Assembly (NCBI RefSeq): GCF_022867865.1
Contig: NZ_JALIEC010000003.1
Span: forward strand, 310,001 to 374,000
DNA length: 64,000 nucleotides
Direction of reading: 5' to 3'
DNA from: Phaeobacter sp. J2-8
GTDB taxonomy: Bacteria; Pseudomonadota; Alphaproteobacteria; Rhodobacterales; Rhodobacteraceae
The notes beneath the pieces were generated by a model, which made no database searches, was not told the DNA's origin, and was given only the letters and a program-made list of their open reading frames with translations. Numbering within the stretch: the first letter of the stretch is position 1; the number at the start of each line of letters is the position of its first letter. Both the position numbers and the translations under genes were made by a program. Positions 36,488 through 45,879 of this stretch are shown piece after piece.

Positions 36488-37450
36488 GTGATCGACATCC
36501 AGCGTGACAGTTTCCCATTGGCCGAGGTTTTCACCATCTCGCGCGGATCGCGCACCGTGGCAGAGGTGCTGACGGTGTCCGTGACCCGCGCCGGGGTGAC
36601 GGGGCGGGGCGAATGTGTGCCCTATGCGCGCTATGGCGAGACGCTGGACTCTGTTGCTGCACAGGTTTCCGGCCTGCCACAGGGGATCACACGCGAAGAT
36701 CTGCAAGCCGCCCTGCCGCCCGGTGCCGCGCGCAATGCGGTGGATTGTGCGCTGTGGGATCTGGCCGCGAAACAGGCCGGTCGGCGGGTTTGGGATCTGG
36801 CCGGGCTGGCCGCGCCGGGGCCAGAGGTGACGGCCTTTACACTCTCGTTGGATGAGCCGGAGAAAATGCGGGCGCAGGCGAAGAAGCATCAGGCGCGGCC
36901 GATCTTGAAGATCAAATTGGGCACGCCCGATGATATGCCAAGGCTGGAGGCCGTTCGCGCCGGCGCGCCGAAATCGCGGATCATCATTGATGCGAATGAG
37001 GGCTGGAGTGCCGAGGTCTATGCCGAACTGGCGCCGCATTTGCTGCGGCTCGGGGTGGATCTGGTCGAGCAACCATTGCCCGCCGCTGCGGATGACGCGC
37101 TTTTGGGGATGGAGCGGCCGGTGCCGGTCTGTGCCGATGAAAGCTGCCATGACCGGGCGTCCCTTGCCGGGCTGCATGGCAAATATGACATCGTTAATAT
37201 CAAACTGGACAAGACCGGCGGTCTGACCGAGGCGCTGGCCCTGCGGGACGCGGCCCGCGCCGCCGGGTATGGTGTGATGGTTGGCTGTATGGTCGGGTCA
37301 TCGCTGGCGATGGCGCCGGCGACACTGGTGGCGCAGGGCGCGGCGTTTACGGATCTTGACGGACCATTGCTTCTGGCCGAAGACCGCGACCACCCCTTGA
37401 ATTTCGACGCCGCTGGCGTCCACCCCCCGGAACCGGCCCTTTGGGGCTGA
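36488..37450 (+). CDS. dgcA: DgcA-like N-acetyl-D-glutamate racemase / dipeptide epimerase
   Basis: A 320-residue enolase-superfamily enzyme starting at GTG. The KxK pair is in LKIKLG, metal ligands in IIIDANEGW, LVEQPLP and CADESC, and the second-side lysine in IKLDKTGG. Dipeptide epimerase family annotation would also fit, but next to dgcN it most likely converts N-acetyl-D-Glu to the L form. The next gene, an aminotransferase, follows after 19 bp. Confidence 0.88.
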   Translation: MIDIQRDSFPLAEVFTISRGSRTVAEVLTVSVTRAGVTGRGECVPYARYGETLDSVAAQVSGLPQGITREDLQAALPPGAARNAVDCALWDLAAKQAGRRVWDLAGLAAPGPEVTAFTLSLDEPEKMRAQAKKHQARPILKIKLGTPDDMPRLEAVRAGAPKSRIIIDANEGWSAEVYAELAPHLLRLGVDLVEQPLPAAADDALLGMERPVPVCADESCHDRASLAGLHGKYDIVNIKLDKTGGLTEALALRDAARAAGYGVMVGCMVGSSLAMAPATLVAQGAAFTDLDGPLLLAEDRDHPLNFDAAGVHPPEPALWG

Positions 37451-37469
37451 GCCAAGACGGAGAAAACCG

Positions 37470-38333
37470 ATGAGCCGCATTGTATATGTCAATGGAACCT
37501 ATCTGCCCGAGGAAGAGGCGGTCGTATCTATTTTCGACCGCGGTTTCCTGATGGCGGATGGGGTGTATGAGGTGACATCGGTTCTGGATGGCAAGCTGAT
37601 TGATTTCGCGGGCCACGCAGCGCGTCTGGAGAGGTCTTTGACCGAATTGGATATGCCCCTGCCGATGACGGCAGAGGCATTGCTGGACATTCACCGCGAG
37701 CTGGTTGCGAAAAACGACATCGTCGAAGGCATGATCTATCTACAGGTCACGCGCGGCGCGCCGGGAGATCGGGATTTTGTGTTCCCTGATCCGGCCACGA
37801 CGCCGCTGACGGTTGTGTTGTTCACCCAGAACAAGCCCGGGCTGGCCGACAACCCGGCGGCAAAGACGGGGATCAAGGTCATTTCGATCGAGGATATCCG
37901 CTGGGGCCGCCGTGATATCAAAACGGTGCAATTGCTCTATCCGTCGATGGGTAAGATGATGGCCAAGAAGGCCGGGGCCGATGATGCCTGGTTGGTTGAG
38001 GACGGGGTCGTCACCGAAGGCACGTCGAACAACGCCTATATCGTCAAGGATGGGCGCATTGTTACCCGCGCCCTGTCCAGCGACATCTTGCATGGCATCA
38101 CCCGCGCGGCGGTTCTGCGGTTCGCCGAAGAGGCGCAGATGAAAGTCGAAGAGCGCAGTTTTACCATCGAAGAGGCCAAACAGGCGGATGAGGCCTTTGT
38201 GACCTCGGCCTCGACCTTTGTGATGCCGGTGGTGGAAATTGATGGTGATGCGGTGGGCGATGGAACGCCGGGGCCGGTGGCGTCCCGTCTGCGCCAGATC
38301 TATCTGGAGGAAAGCCGCAAAGCGGCGATCTGA
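37470..38333 (+). CDS. dat: D-amino-acid transaminase (class IV)
   Basis: A 287-residue PLP enzyme of fold type IV. MSRIVYVNGTYLPEEEAVVS, IFDRGFLMADGVYEVTS, the Schiff-base lysine in RRDIKTVQLLYPSM, and GTSNNAYIVKDGRIVTR match D-amino-acid aminotransferase rather than the branched-chain enzyme. It transfers amino groups between D-amino acids and 2-oxo acids. With dgcN-dgcA it forms a D-amino-acid utilisation set. Confidence 0.88.
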   Translation: MSRIVYVNGTYLPEEEAVVSIFDRGFLMADGVYEVTSVLDGKLIDFAGHAARLERSLTELDMPLPMTAEALLDIHRELVAKNDIVEGMIYLQVTRGAPGDRDFVFPDPATTPLTVVLFTQNKPGLADNPAAKTGIKVISIEDIRWGRRDIKTVQLLYPSMGKMMAKKAGADDAWLVEDGVVTEGTSNNAYIVKDGRIVTRALSSDILHGITRAAVLRFAEEAQMKVEERSFTIEEAKQADEAFVTSASTFVMPVVEIDGDAVGDGTPGPVASRLRQIYLEESRKAAI

Positions 38334-38339
38334 CGAAGG

Positions 38340-38377
38340 TCCGGCACTGTGGCACAGATCCGGCACTGTGACATAGA
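38340..38377 (+). repeat. Two 19-bp tandem repeats after dat
   Basis: TCCGGCACTGTGGCACAGA is followed directly by TCCGGCACTGTGACATAGA and then a partial TCCGG. The repeats begin 6 bp after the dat stop codon. Confidence 0.7.
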
Positions 38378-38387
38378 TCCGGAAATT

Positions 38388-38692
38388 GGCGAAATCGCGC
38401 TGACAGGCGGCGCAAAAGCCACGCTTTGCCGCCGATTTTGACTGGCTTTCACCTTAGGACTTGAGCGGCCAAGTGGTGTTGGTGTTTGTGTGGGGACGTG
38501 GCCGGGCGCTTTCCGCGGGCCGCGTCGGGGGCTGGTTGGCCGAGTGGCCGCACCGGCATCGGGGGTGTTTTCCCCTGGATCGCTTTGGGTCGGATTGGCC
38601 GGGCAGATCCGGGGCGTAGCACCGCACATTTCCCAAGACGCGCATGCGATGGAATGGCCTGGACATTTATCTGCTTGTTTCGTCTGGGGGCG
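38388..38692. other. Non-coding stretch before a small membrane protein gene
   Basis: GC-rich DNA without a recognisable gene. Overlapping short frames on both strands have no domain or ribosome-binding site. It may hold the promoter of the small gene at 38693. Confidence 0.4.
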
Positions 38693-38983
38693 ATGATGGT
38701 TGTCAGTTTTGAGTTTGTCGCAATGGGCGCTGCCGGTCTTTTGGTTGGGGCCGCAGTAGGCTGGGGTTTGCGCGGGATGCGCCGCCAGAAAGTGCCGCAG
38801 CGCGCCGAACTTGACCGTTTGCGCAATGAGTTGCGTGGGGCGATTGGGTTGCTGGCGGACAGAGAGGCCCGGATCGCCACCTTGGAGGCCGATCTGGAGA
38901 TTGACCATGAAAACGGGCGGTGTGGCGAGGTGCGATTTGGGCCCGAGCGTTGCGGCCCACAATTGACCCGGCAGTACGGCTAA
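38693..38983 (+). CDS. Small membrane-anchored coiled-coil protein
   Basis: A 96-residue hypothetical protein starting at ATGATG (38693 or 38696) after GGGGG. One N-terminal membrane span (FEFVAMGAAGLLVGAAVGWGL) is followed by a charged helix, LDRLRNELRGAIGLLADREA and RIATLEADLEID, with coiled-coil spacing. The topology resembles DUF1043/YhcB-like proteins, but I cannot identify it. Confidence 0.45.
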   Translation: MMVVSFEFVAMGAAGLLVGAAVGWGLRGMRRQKVPQRAELDRLRNELRGAIGLLADREARIATLEADLEIDHENGRCGEVRFGPERCGPQLTRQYG

Positions 38984-39022
38984 GGCGCACAGCCGAGTTT
39001 TTTAGGCGCAACTTTCGGGGCG

Positions 39023-39337
39023 TTACCCCTTGTCGCCGACGTTATCAGCAAACGCTTTGGAGAACGCCGCCTTTTGTGCATCGCCTGCTTCGGTCTGGAA
39101 TTTTGCGCGCCAGTCGGCATAGGGCATGCCGTAAAAAATCTCGCGCGCCTGTTCCTTGTCCATGTCGATGTCGCGGGCGTTTGCGGCCTCTTGATACCAA
39201 CGCGACAAACAATTTCGGCAAAAGCCGGCCAGGTTCATCAGGTCAATATTCTGCACATCCGTGCGTTTTTCCATCAGGTGTTCGCGCAGGGTGCGAAAGG
39301 CGGCGGCCTCTAATTCGATGCGGGTTTGATCATCCAT
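39023..39337 (-). CDS. DUF1244 domain protein
   Basis: A 104-residue protein typical of the DUF1244 family: LREHLMEKRTDVQNIDLMNL, GFCRNCLSRWYQEAA and AREIFYGMPYADWRAKFQ. The two close cysteines in CRNC may bind metal. The family is widespread in proteobacteria with no assigned function. Confidence 0.92.
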   Translation of the reverse strand: MDDQTRIELEAAAFRTLREHLMEKRTDVQNIDLMNLAGFCRNCLSRWYQEAANARDIDMDKEQAREIFYGMPYADWRAKFQTEAGDAQKAAFSKAFADNVGDKG

Positions 39338-39404
39338 GGCGGTCTCACGGTTGGAGGAGGCCCCGCCGCATTGGGCGGGGCGCGGGTGTCAGAGTGTTGG
39401 CAGT

Positions 39405-39992
39405 TTAGCGCGCCTGTCGGCAGCTGGCCAATTGCACCTGATATGTGATGGCGCGGGTGCCGATTTCATCCGCGACCCGCAGCAGCCAGGCCTTGCTGTT
39501 ATAAGATCCACGGGCAAAACCGGTGTGGCCCTCGTGGTAGGCGAGGTATTGATTGCGGGCATCATGCAACGATACGCCGTTACGCGCGCGGGTTTTGTTC
39601 ATGTACCAACCCATGAAATCGGTGGCATCATTGATCTGATCCCGTTTCGCGCCGCGTTTGCCGGTTTCGTCCCGGTATTCATCCCATGTGGCATCCAGCG
39701 CCTGGGCATAGCCATAAGCGGAACTTTGCCGCCCCATGGGAATAACCCCGAGGCTGTACCGCAATGGGGTGCGGGCGTTGCCGATGAATTTGCTTTCCTG
39801 ATAAATCGTCGCCATTTGCACGTGCACCGGAACACCCCAGCGCCGCTCGGTCGCCCGGAAGGCCCGGATATACTTTGGCCGTTGCTTCAAAATCGCACAT
39901 GCATCATCAAGATTGCGCGGGGCGGAGTGATTGCCGCCGCCACAGGACGCAACCGCCAATACGATGACCAAGGCGCGAAGGACTCTGCTCAT
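39405..39992 (-). CDS. Transglycosylase SLT-domain lipoprotein
   Basis: A 195-residue protein with a lipoprotein signal; the lipobox VASC puts the lipidated cysteine at residue 17. The lytic-transglycosylase-like core has the catalytic glutamate in IYQESKF and SSAYGYAQALDATWDEY. It should cleave peptidoglycan from the outer-membrane side or tailor it locally. Short for the family, with only the core domain. Confidence 0.88.
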   Translation of the reverse strand: MSRVLRALVIVLAVASCGGGNHSAPRNLDDACAILKQRPKYIRAFRATERRWGVPVHVQMATIYQESKFIGNARTPLRYSLGVIPMGRQSSAYGYAQALDATWDEYRDETGKRGAKRDQINDATDFMGWYMNKTRARNGVSLHDARNQYLAYHEGHTGFARGSYNSKAWLLRVADEIGTRAITYQVQLASCRQAR

Positions 39993-40189
39993 TTGCCTCT
40001 CGCTTTTATTTTGTTTTTTTCCAGCATAGCCGATCCTGCGCTATAGTGAAATCACCTTTTGTCCAGATGGCCGGGCAGGGCGGCGCCCTGTTGGTGAGCA
40101 AGGACAGACTGTTTCCTGAAAAATCGTCTCGAAAATTGGACAAATCCCTCTTGATGACGCTACTGTGCGACGATAGAGGGCTTTCCGGC

Positions 40190-40516
40190 ATGTATACGAC
40201 TTGCGCAAAATATTATCTGGGCCAGGTGGTCAAACATAAAAAGCATCCGTTTCGCGGTGTGGTTTTTGATGTGGATCCTGAATTCAGCAACACCGAGGAA
40301 TGGTATAATGCCATTCCAGAGGAAAGCCGCCCCGTGCGCGATCAGCCGTTCTATCATTTGTTGGCGGAAAATGATCAGAGCTTCTATGTCGCCTATGTCT
40401 CGGAACAGAATCTGGTGGCGGATTATTCCGGTCGCCCGGTGGATCACCCGGACATTCCAGATCTGTTTGGTGAATTTGAAGACGGATCATATCCGCTGCA
40501 CTTCCAATTGAACTAA
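40190..40516 (+). CDS. hspQ: Heat shock protein HspQ
   Basis: A 108-residue HspQ/YccV-like protein. AKYYLGQVVKHKKHPFRGVV, FDVDPEFSNTEEWYNAIPEE and PFYHLLAEND are diagnostic. The start at 40190 is chosen because HspQ begins near this residue; the frame is open 48 codons further upstream. HspQ is a hemimethylated-DNA-binding-like protein that acts as a specificity factor for Lon. Confidence 0.9.
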   Translation: MYTTCAKYYLGQVVKHKKHPFRGVVFDVDPEFSNTEEWYNAIPEESRPVRDQPFYHLLAENDQSFYVAYVSEQNLVADYSGRPVDHPDIPDLFGEFEDGSYPLHFQLN

Positions 40517-41008
40517 GCGTCATCGGTCGGGCACGGGCTTCCGATGATGAAGGCGGTTCGCGTCACCGCTGACGCGGCTGGGTTACCGTGCGCGCGGGTC
40601 ATCTTTGATTTCCGGCAATACCGGGTGTTTTGCGCTGCACGTGAAGCGCTGTCGGCGGGATCGCGCTCGGCCCATTTTGGTGGTGAATTTACTTTTGGGC
40701 GCTGGCTTGCGTCACGCACGCGCGGGCAAGTGGATCGAATACCAGCTGATCGCAAAACACCGGCCTGACATAATGGCTTGACCCATCGGGTGTTGCGCCA
40801 AGTCTGGCATCGGTTTCACTTTTTTTCGGGGGGGGGGGGGAAGTACCTCGACGCCGCGCACTGGGTGGGGGCTATTAATACTCGGCGCCGAGGGAAGCTA
40901 TATGCAGCTACACTTACGTTATCGGCTTTCAATCTGGCGGCCCTAGGTCGGTATTGCGGCGAAACTGGGGCAAAGGGCGGGAACGTATCCAGACTGTGCG
41001 CCAGATCA
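40517..41008. other. 492-bp convergent intergenic region with a run of 13 G
   Basis: No convincing gene. At 40820-40840 the plus strand reads seven T, one C, then thirteen G. Short frames at 40513-40768 overlap on both strands and lack domain features. The region separates hspQ and the converging HATPase gene, so no promoter is needed here. Confidence 0.5.
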
Positions 41009-41491
41009 CTAAACCGAGAAATTCACCGTCAGGTGATTGCGGCCGTCGCGGCGTTCGTAGCTCAGAGAATCGGATTGTTCGCGAATCATGAACCAGCCAA
41101 ATCCGCCCTCGGGCATGTCCGCCATGTCGCAATCCAGACAGACCTTTGCCCCGACAGGGGGTTCCCCACCGGGAAAGGCCTTGCCGCTATCAATGACAGT
41201 GCAGCTCAATTGCCCGCCCTGCAGCTGCATTTCCAGCGCGATCGGCAGACCCTCGGCGTAGCTATAGGCATGCTCCACGACGTTGTTCATCACCTCGGCC
41301 AGCACGATATGCACCGGGCCGATGCGGTCCGCCGCGACATCCCAATCGGACAGGCATGCCAGTGCACGGTCCAGAATGTCGCGTACGGCCATCGTATTGC
41401 TTTGTGCTTCGATACGGGTGCTACATTGTGAACCGTGGGGCATGGCGACCTGTGTTTGGGCGGGACTTTGGGCCACCGGGGGAATCATCAC
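41009..41491 (-). CDS. Anti-sigma-factor-type ATP-binding protein (RsbW-like)
   Basis: A 160-residue HATPase_c_2 protein. The N-box is EVMNNVVEHAY, the G1 box TVIDSGKAFPG and the G2 box GGFGWFMIREQSDSL. RsbW-like kinases bind a sigma factor and phosphorylate a STAS-domain antagonist. The STAS gene directly upstream overlaps by ATGA, forming a partner-switch pair. The sigma factor or other target is not in the window. Confidence 0.85.
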   Translation of the reverse strand: MMIPPVAQSPAQTQVAMPHGSQCSTRIEAQSNTMAVRDILDRALACLSDWDVAADRIGPVHIVLAEVMNNVVEHAYSYAEGLPIALEMQLQGGQLSCTVIDSGKAFPGGEPPVGAKVCLDCDMADMPEGGFGWFMIREQSDSLSYERRDGRNHLTVNFSV

Positions 41492-41826
41492 ACCGCTTTG
41501 GCCATCAAAGCCGCGTCGAGCGTCGGGTAGAGCGAAAACACCGTGTCCATCCGGGTCAGCCGGAACACGCTGTCGACATTTGGGGTCAGCCCGGCAAGGT
41601 CAAGCTGCCGCCCCGGTCCCAGTTGCTTCATGGCGGCGACAATCGCCCCCAAGCCACTGGAATCAATGAATTCCACCTGGCTGAGGTCCAAGATGACCCG
41701 CTGTGTCGGACCATCGGTTTCCGCCCGCATCATATCCTTGAACTGAATCGCGACGGCGGCATCAATCCGCTGTGCGTTGACTTCGACAATTTGAAGTGCG
41801 CCTTCGTGTCTACTGCTCATGTCCAT
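41488..41826 (-). CDS. STAS-domain anti-anti-sigma factor
   Basis: A 112-residue SpoIIAA/RsbV-like protein. The phosphorylatable serine lies in the conserved LSQVEFIDSSGLGAIVAAMK segment (DSSGLG). When unphosphorylated it would bind the RsbW-like partner and free its target. Translationally coupled to that partner by an ATGA overlap. Confidence 0.9.
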   Translation of the reverse strand: MDMSSRHEGALQIVEVNAQRIDAAVAIQFKDMMRAETDGPTQRVILDLSQVEFIDSSGLGAIVAAMKQLGPGRQLDLAGLTPNVDSVFRLTRMDTVFSLYPTLDAALMAKAV

Positions 41827-41919
41827 TGCAAACTCTGTCCTGCGTTGCCAAGTTCAAGGTAAGCTAGACTTCAAACCTTACTATTCGGTATGCATTTTCG
41901 AAGCTTTTGGGAGACGGCA

Positions 41920-43091
41920 ATGAAAGACGTGATGATCCTGGGCGCGGCACGCACGCCGATGGGCGGATTTCAGGGTGACTTTGATGGGGTTCCGGCCGCG
42001 ACCCTGGGCGGGGTGGCCATTGCCGCGGCGCATCGCGATGCCGGCAAGCCGACAATTGACGAAGTGCTGATGGGCTGTGTCCTGCCTGCCGGTCAGGGGC
42101 AGGCCCCGGCGCGCCAAGCGGGTTTTGCCGCCGGTCTGGGCGAGGACGTGCCCGCAACCACGCTGAACAAGATGTGTGGCTCCGGGATGAAGGCGGCAAT
42201 GATGGCATTTGACCGGATTGCGCTGGGCGCGGCGACGGGATCGTTGCGGGCGGAATGGAAAGCATGACCCAGGCGCCGTATCTTTTGGCCAAAATGCGTG
42301 GCGGTGCACGGATTGGCCATGGTCAGGTGATCGACCACATGTTTCTGGACGGGCTGGAAGATGCCTATGACAAGGGGCGTTTGATGGGCACATTTGCCGA
42401 AGATTGCGCCGAACATTACCAATTCAGCCGCGAGGCACAGGATCAGTTTGCGATTGGCTCGCTCGATAATGCGTTGGCGGCGGAACGCGACGGCGCGTTC
42501 AAAGACGAAATTGCCCCTGTGACCCTGCATCAGCGCCATGGCGAAGAAATCATCACCTGTGATGAGCAACCCGGCAAGGCGCGCCCGGAAAAAATCCCGA
42601 TGTTGAAACCGGCTTTCCGCAAGGACGGGACCGTCACAGCGGCCAATGCGTCGTCGATTTCGGATGGGGCGGCGGCGATGGTGCTGGGCACACAAGAGAT
42701 GGCCGAAGCCCGGGGCGTCGCGCCGCGCGGGCGTATTCTTGGCCATGCCAGCCATGCCCAGGCGCCGGGATGGTTCACCACCGCGCCGGTGCCCGCCGCG
42801 AAAAAGCTGCTGGATCGGATTGGGTGGAAACTGTCGGATGTGGATCTGTGGGAGATCAACGAAGCTTTTGCCGTGGTGCCGATGGCGTTCATGAAGGAAA
42901 TGGGATTGCCGCGCGATGTGGTCAACGTGAATGGCGGGGCTTGTGCCCTGGGGCATCCGATTGGGGCCTCGGGGGCGCGGATCATGGTGACACTGTTGAA
43001 TGCGCTGGAAAAACGCGGGTTGAAACGCGGGGTGGCGGCGATCTGTATTGGCGGCGGCGAAGGCACTGCGATTGCGATAGAGCGGGTGTGA
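41920..43091 (+). pseudogene. Acetyl-CoA acetyltransferase (thiolase), frameshifted
   Basis: Two frames together encode one full-length thiolase. The first (from ATG 41920) has MILGAARTPMGGFQGDF and the acyl-binding cysteine in LNKMCGSGMKAAMM; it ends at 42267. The second continues with MESMTQAPYLL, WEINEAFAVVP and the second cysteine in ACALGHPIGASGARI. The break is a loss of one base near 42235, between GAA and the expected VAGGMESMT. If real, the gene is dead; if a sequencing error, it is an ordinary thiolase of the acetoacetyl-CoA / beta-oxidation type. Confidence 0.9.
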
Positions 43092-43173
43092 CGCCCGCAG
43101 AGCGGTTGATGTTCTGCGTCAAGTGGCCTGACCCCGTTGCGCCGCCGCCGCGACCCCGTTACACCCGCGCCCC

Positions 43174-43899
43174 ATGAGCGAGACAAAACACCCCGGCAAA
43201 CACCCTTCGGGCGCCCCTTGGCGCAATTTCTATGGCCGTTTCAAAGGCAAGGGCCTGCGCCCTGCGCAAGAGGCCTACCTGGATGAGGATCTGGACGCCT
43301 TGTCACCCGGTCCGGTGGGCTGGGACGTGAACCAGGAGCGCGCGCCGCTGGATGTCGCGACGCTGTTTGGTGGTCGTGATCTTTGGGTCGAGGTTGGATT
43401 CGGCGGCGGTGAACATCTGGTGCATCAGGCCGCGGCCAATCCGGACGTCGGGATCATCGGCGCCGAACCCTATATCAATGGCGTGGCGATGCTGTTGGGC
43501 AAGGTGCGGGACGCGGATGTCGACAACCTGCGCATTCATCCCGGCGATGCCCGTGATCTGTTTGATGTGCTGCCCAAGGCTTCTGTTTCCAAGGCGTTTT
43601 TGCTGTATCCGGATCCCTGGCCAAAGAAACGTCATCACCGCCGTCGGTTTGTGACGCCAGAGCATCTGGAGCCGCTGTCGGAATTGATGAAGCCGGGGGC
43701 GGAATTCCGTGTCGCCACGGACATTCCCGACTATGTGCGCCAGACCCTGGAGCAGGTGCCGCGCCATGGGTTCGACTGGCTGGCCGAAAGCCCGGACGAT
43801 TGGCGTACCCCCTGGGATGACTGGATTTCCACCCGCTATGAACAAAAAGCCCTTCGTGAGGGGCGGATGCCGCATTACCTGACCTTCCGCAAACGATAA
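43174..43899 (+). CDS. trmB: tRNA (guanine-N7-)-methyltransferase
   Basis: A 241-residue SAM-dependent methyltransferase of the TrmB family. The SAM motif is WVEVGFGGGEHLV; IGAEPYINGVAMLL and the family signature LYPDPWPKKRHHRRRFV are clear. It makes m7G46 in the variable loop of tRNAs. The N-terminal about 60 residues (GKHPSGAPWRNFYGRFKGK) are the alphaproteobacterial extension. Confidence 0.96.
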   Translation: MSETKHPGKHPSGAPWRNFYGRFKGKGLRPAQEAYLDEDLDALSPGPVGWDVNQERAPLDVATLFGGRDLWVEVGFGGGEHLVHQAAANPDVGIIGAEPYINGVAMLLGKVRDADVDNLRIHPGDARDLFDVLPKASVSKAFLLYPDPWPKKRHHRRRFVTPEHLEPLSELMKPGAEFRVATDIPDYVRQTLEQVPRHGFDWLAESPDDWRTPWDDWISTRYEQKALREGRMPHYLTFRKR

Positions 43900-43932
43900 C
43901 GGCGGGCTGTTTCTGTGCGGGAACAGGGGGAT

Positions 43933-43981
43933 GAGGGGGCCAGCCCCCTCGGCCTTTGGCCTCACCCCCGGGATATTTTTG
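43933..43981 (+). repeat. 49-bp dispersed hairpin repeat, copy A
   Basis: Identical over 49 bp to 52793-52841. It contains a GGGGGCCAGCCCCC palindrome, a GGCCTTTGGCC hairpin and CCCCCGGGATATTTTT. It follows the trmB stop codon by about 35 bp on the same strand and may act as a terminator. Elements of this look are scattered in Rhodobacterales genomes between genes. Confidence 0.8.
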
Positions 43982-44124
43982 GTCAGATGAAAGCCGCTTT
44001 GGCACGCGGCACAGGGCGCTGGCAACATTGAGCTGGCAAAATTTCGACGGCCGGCAAGCTGGGATGGACCCCCTTCGGCGCGCTTGCTAAGAGGTCCGTG
44101 AGCGATAACAAAGGATTTTCCGAC

Positions 44125-45474
44125 ATGTCTGGTCATGGCACGCCTATTCCGATGATCTCGATCCCCTGTGGCCCGCTGACCGGCGTGGCCGAGGTTCCGG
44201 GCGACAAGTCGATTTCACACCGGTCGCTGATCCTGGGGGCGATGGCGGTTGGTGAAACCGTTGTGACAGGTTTGCTGGAAGGCGAGGATGTGCTGGACAC
44301 AGCCAAGGCGATGCGCGCTTTTGGGGCTGAGGTCGTGCGCGATGATGACGGCACCTGGCATGTGTTTGGTGTTGGGGTCGGCGGGTTTTCCGAGCCGGAC
44401 AATGTGTTGGATTGCGGCAATTCCGGCACAGGTGTGCGGTTGATCATGGGGTCGATGGCCACCACGCCCATCACCGTGACCTTTACCGGCGACGCCAGTC
44501 TGAATGGCCGGCCGATGGCGCGGGTTACAGATCCGTTGGCCTTGTTCGGGACGCAATCGGTTGGACGATCCGGCGGGCGGTTGCCCATGACATTGGTCGG
44601 TGCGGCCGATCCCGTCCCGGTGCGATATGAGGTTCCGGTGCCCTCGGCCCAGGTGAAGTCGGCGGTTTTGCTGGCCGGTTTGAATGCGCCGGGCCAGACG
44701 GTGGTGATCGAAAAAGAGGCCACCCGCGACCATACCGAGCGGATGTTGGCCGGATTTGGCGCCACAATCACCACAGAGGTTACCGAAGCTGGGCGGGTGA
44801 TCACCCTGACCGGGCAACCGGAATTGAAACCGCAGATGATCGCCGTGCCGCGTGATCCGTCGTCTGCCGCGTTTCCGGTCTGTGCCGCGCTGATCACGCC
44901 GGGGTCTGACGTGTTGGTGCCGGGGATCGGGTTGAACCCGACGCGGGCGGGGTTGTTTACCACGTTGCAGGAAATGGGCGCGGATCTGACCTTTGAGAAC
45001 ATGCGCGAAGAAGGCGGAGAGCCGGTGGCCGACCTGCGGGCGAAATATTCGCCCGAGATGAAGGGCATTGACGTGCCACCAGAGCGCGCGGCGAGTATGA
45101 TTGACGAATATCCGGTGTTGTCGGTTGTTGCCGCCAATGCGACCGGTGTGACCAATATGACTGGGGTCAAGGAATTGCGGGTCAAGGAAAGCGACCGGAT
45201 CGAGGCGATGGCCAGCGGTCTGCGCGCCTGTGGCGTCACGGTCGAGGACGGGCCGGATTGGTGGTGTGTGACGGGGCAGGGGCCGGGTACGGTTGCGGGC
45301 GGCGCGACCTGTGCCAGCCATCTGGACCACCGGATTGCCATGTCGTTCATGGTGCTTGGCATGTCGACGAAAGCGCCGGTGCGGGTGGATGATGGCACGC
45401 CGATTGCCACCTCATTCCCGATATTCGAGCCATTGATGGCGTCGCTTGGCGCGGATTGTCGCCGCGAGGCATAG
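44125..45474 (+). CDS. aroA: 3-phosphoshikimate 1-carboxyvinyltransferase (EPSP synthase, class II-like)
   Basis: A 449-residue enzyme; the ATG at 44125 with AAAGGA upstream is preferred over the GTG at 44098. [18 protein letters not shown] is the N-terminal signature, LRVKESDRI and [11 protein letters not shown] the C-terminal ones. Blocks such as [14 protein letters not shown] and [13 protein letters not shown] resemble the class II (CP4-like) enzymes. At the site where glyphosate-tolerant CP4 has NAATG, this protein has NSGTG, so glycine is kept. It makes EPSP in the shikimate pathway. Confidence 0.95.
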   Translation: MSGHGTPIPMISIPCGPLTGVAEVPGDKSISHRSLILGAMAVGETVVTGLLEGEDVLDTAKAMRAFGAEVVRDDDGTWHVFGVGVGGFSEPDNVLDCGNSGTGVRLIMGSMATTPITVTFTGDASLNGRPMARVTDPLALFGTQSVGRSGGRLPMTLVGAADPVPVRYEVPVPSAQVKSAVLLAGLNAPGQTVVIEKEATRDHTERMLAGFGATITTEVTEAGRVITLTGQPELKPQMIAVPRDPSSAAFPVCAALITPGSDVLVPGIGLNPTRAGLFTTLQEMGADLTFENMREEGGEPVADLRAKYSPEMKGIDVPPERAASMIDEYPVLSVVAANATGVTNMTGVKELRVKESDRIEAMASGLRACGVTVEDGPDWWCVTGQGPGTVAGGATCASHLDHRIAMSFMVLGMSTKAPVRVDDGTPIATSFPIFEPLMASLGADCRREA

Positions 45475-45879
45475 GCGCTTCGCGTCGCACACATATCGCG
45501 GGGGTCAGGATCGTTTTGTCCTGACCGTCGCGCGAAAGTTTTTGGTTGCGCTGGGCGTCGGCGTGCGCGTTCTTTGATCGCCGTGCGCCGACATCGGGTC
45601 TCTGCCGCTATTGGCGTTGAGGATCGGAATTGATGCCGGTCTGGTGATGCGGTGGCGCGGTTTGTGACCGATTGGCATGGCGTGGATCTGTTTGGGCCGC
45701 CGGTTTTCTGCATTGTCTGTTGCAGCCATGCGCGCGTTTTTGGCGGCAGGGGCGTCGCGGAAAATATGACCGGCAATATACGGCTGGCCAAGGCCGCTTT
45801 AACATCTGCCGGGCATTGGCTAATCTGCGACCTGTGGTCGGGGTGTTTACCCCCAGACGGCGTAGGGAAAGAGGATCAC
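45475..45879. other. 405-bp gap between aroA and cmk
   Basis: Short open frames on both strands (for example 45505-45729, minus) have no ribosome-binding site or recognisable domain. The region probably contains the cmk promoter. Nothing else could be supported. Confidence 0.4.

Noticed and set aside
35375-37177. Minus-strand open frame of 600 codons
   Set aside because: Opposite dgcN and dgcA, both with clear active sites; rich in Arg, His and Gln, no domain.
40513-40768. Small overlapping frames after hspQ
   Set aside because: Both strands are open over the same bases and neither has a domain or start signal.
45505-45729. Minus-strand 74-residue frame between aroA and cmk
   Set aside because: No ribosome-binding site, low-complexity Arg/Pro/Thr composition, no recognisable family.
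44133-45791. Minus-strand open frame of 552 codons over aroA
   Set aside because: aroA on the plus strand is unmistakable; the antisense frame is Ser/Thr/Pro-rich and has no recognisable motif.
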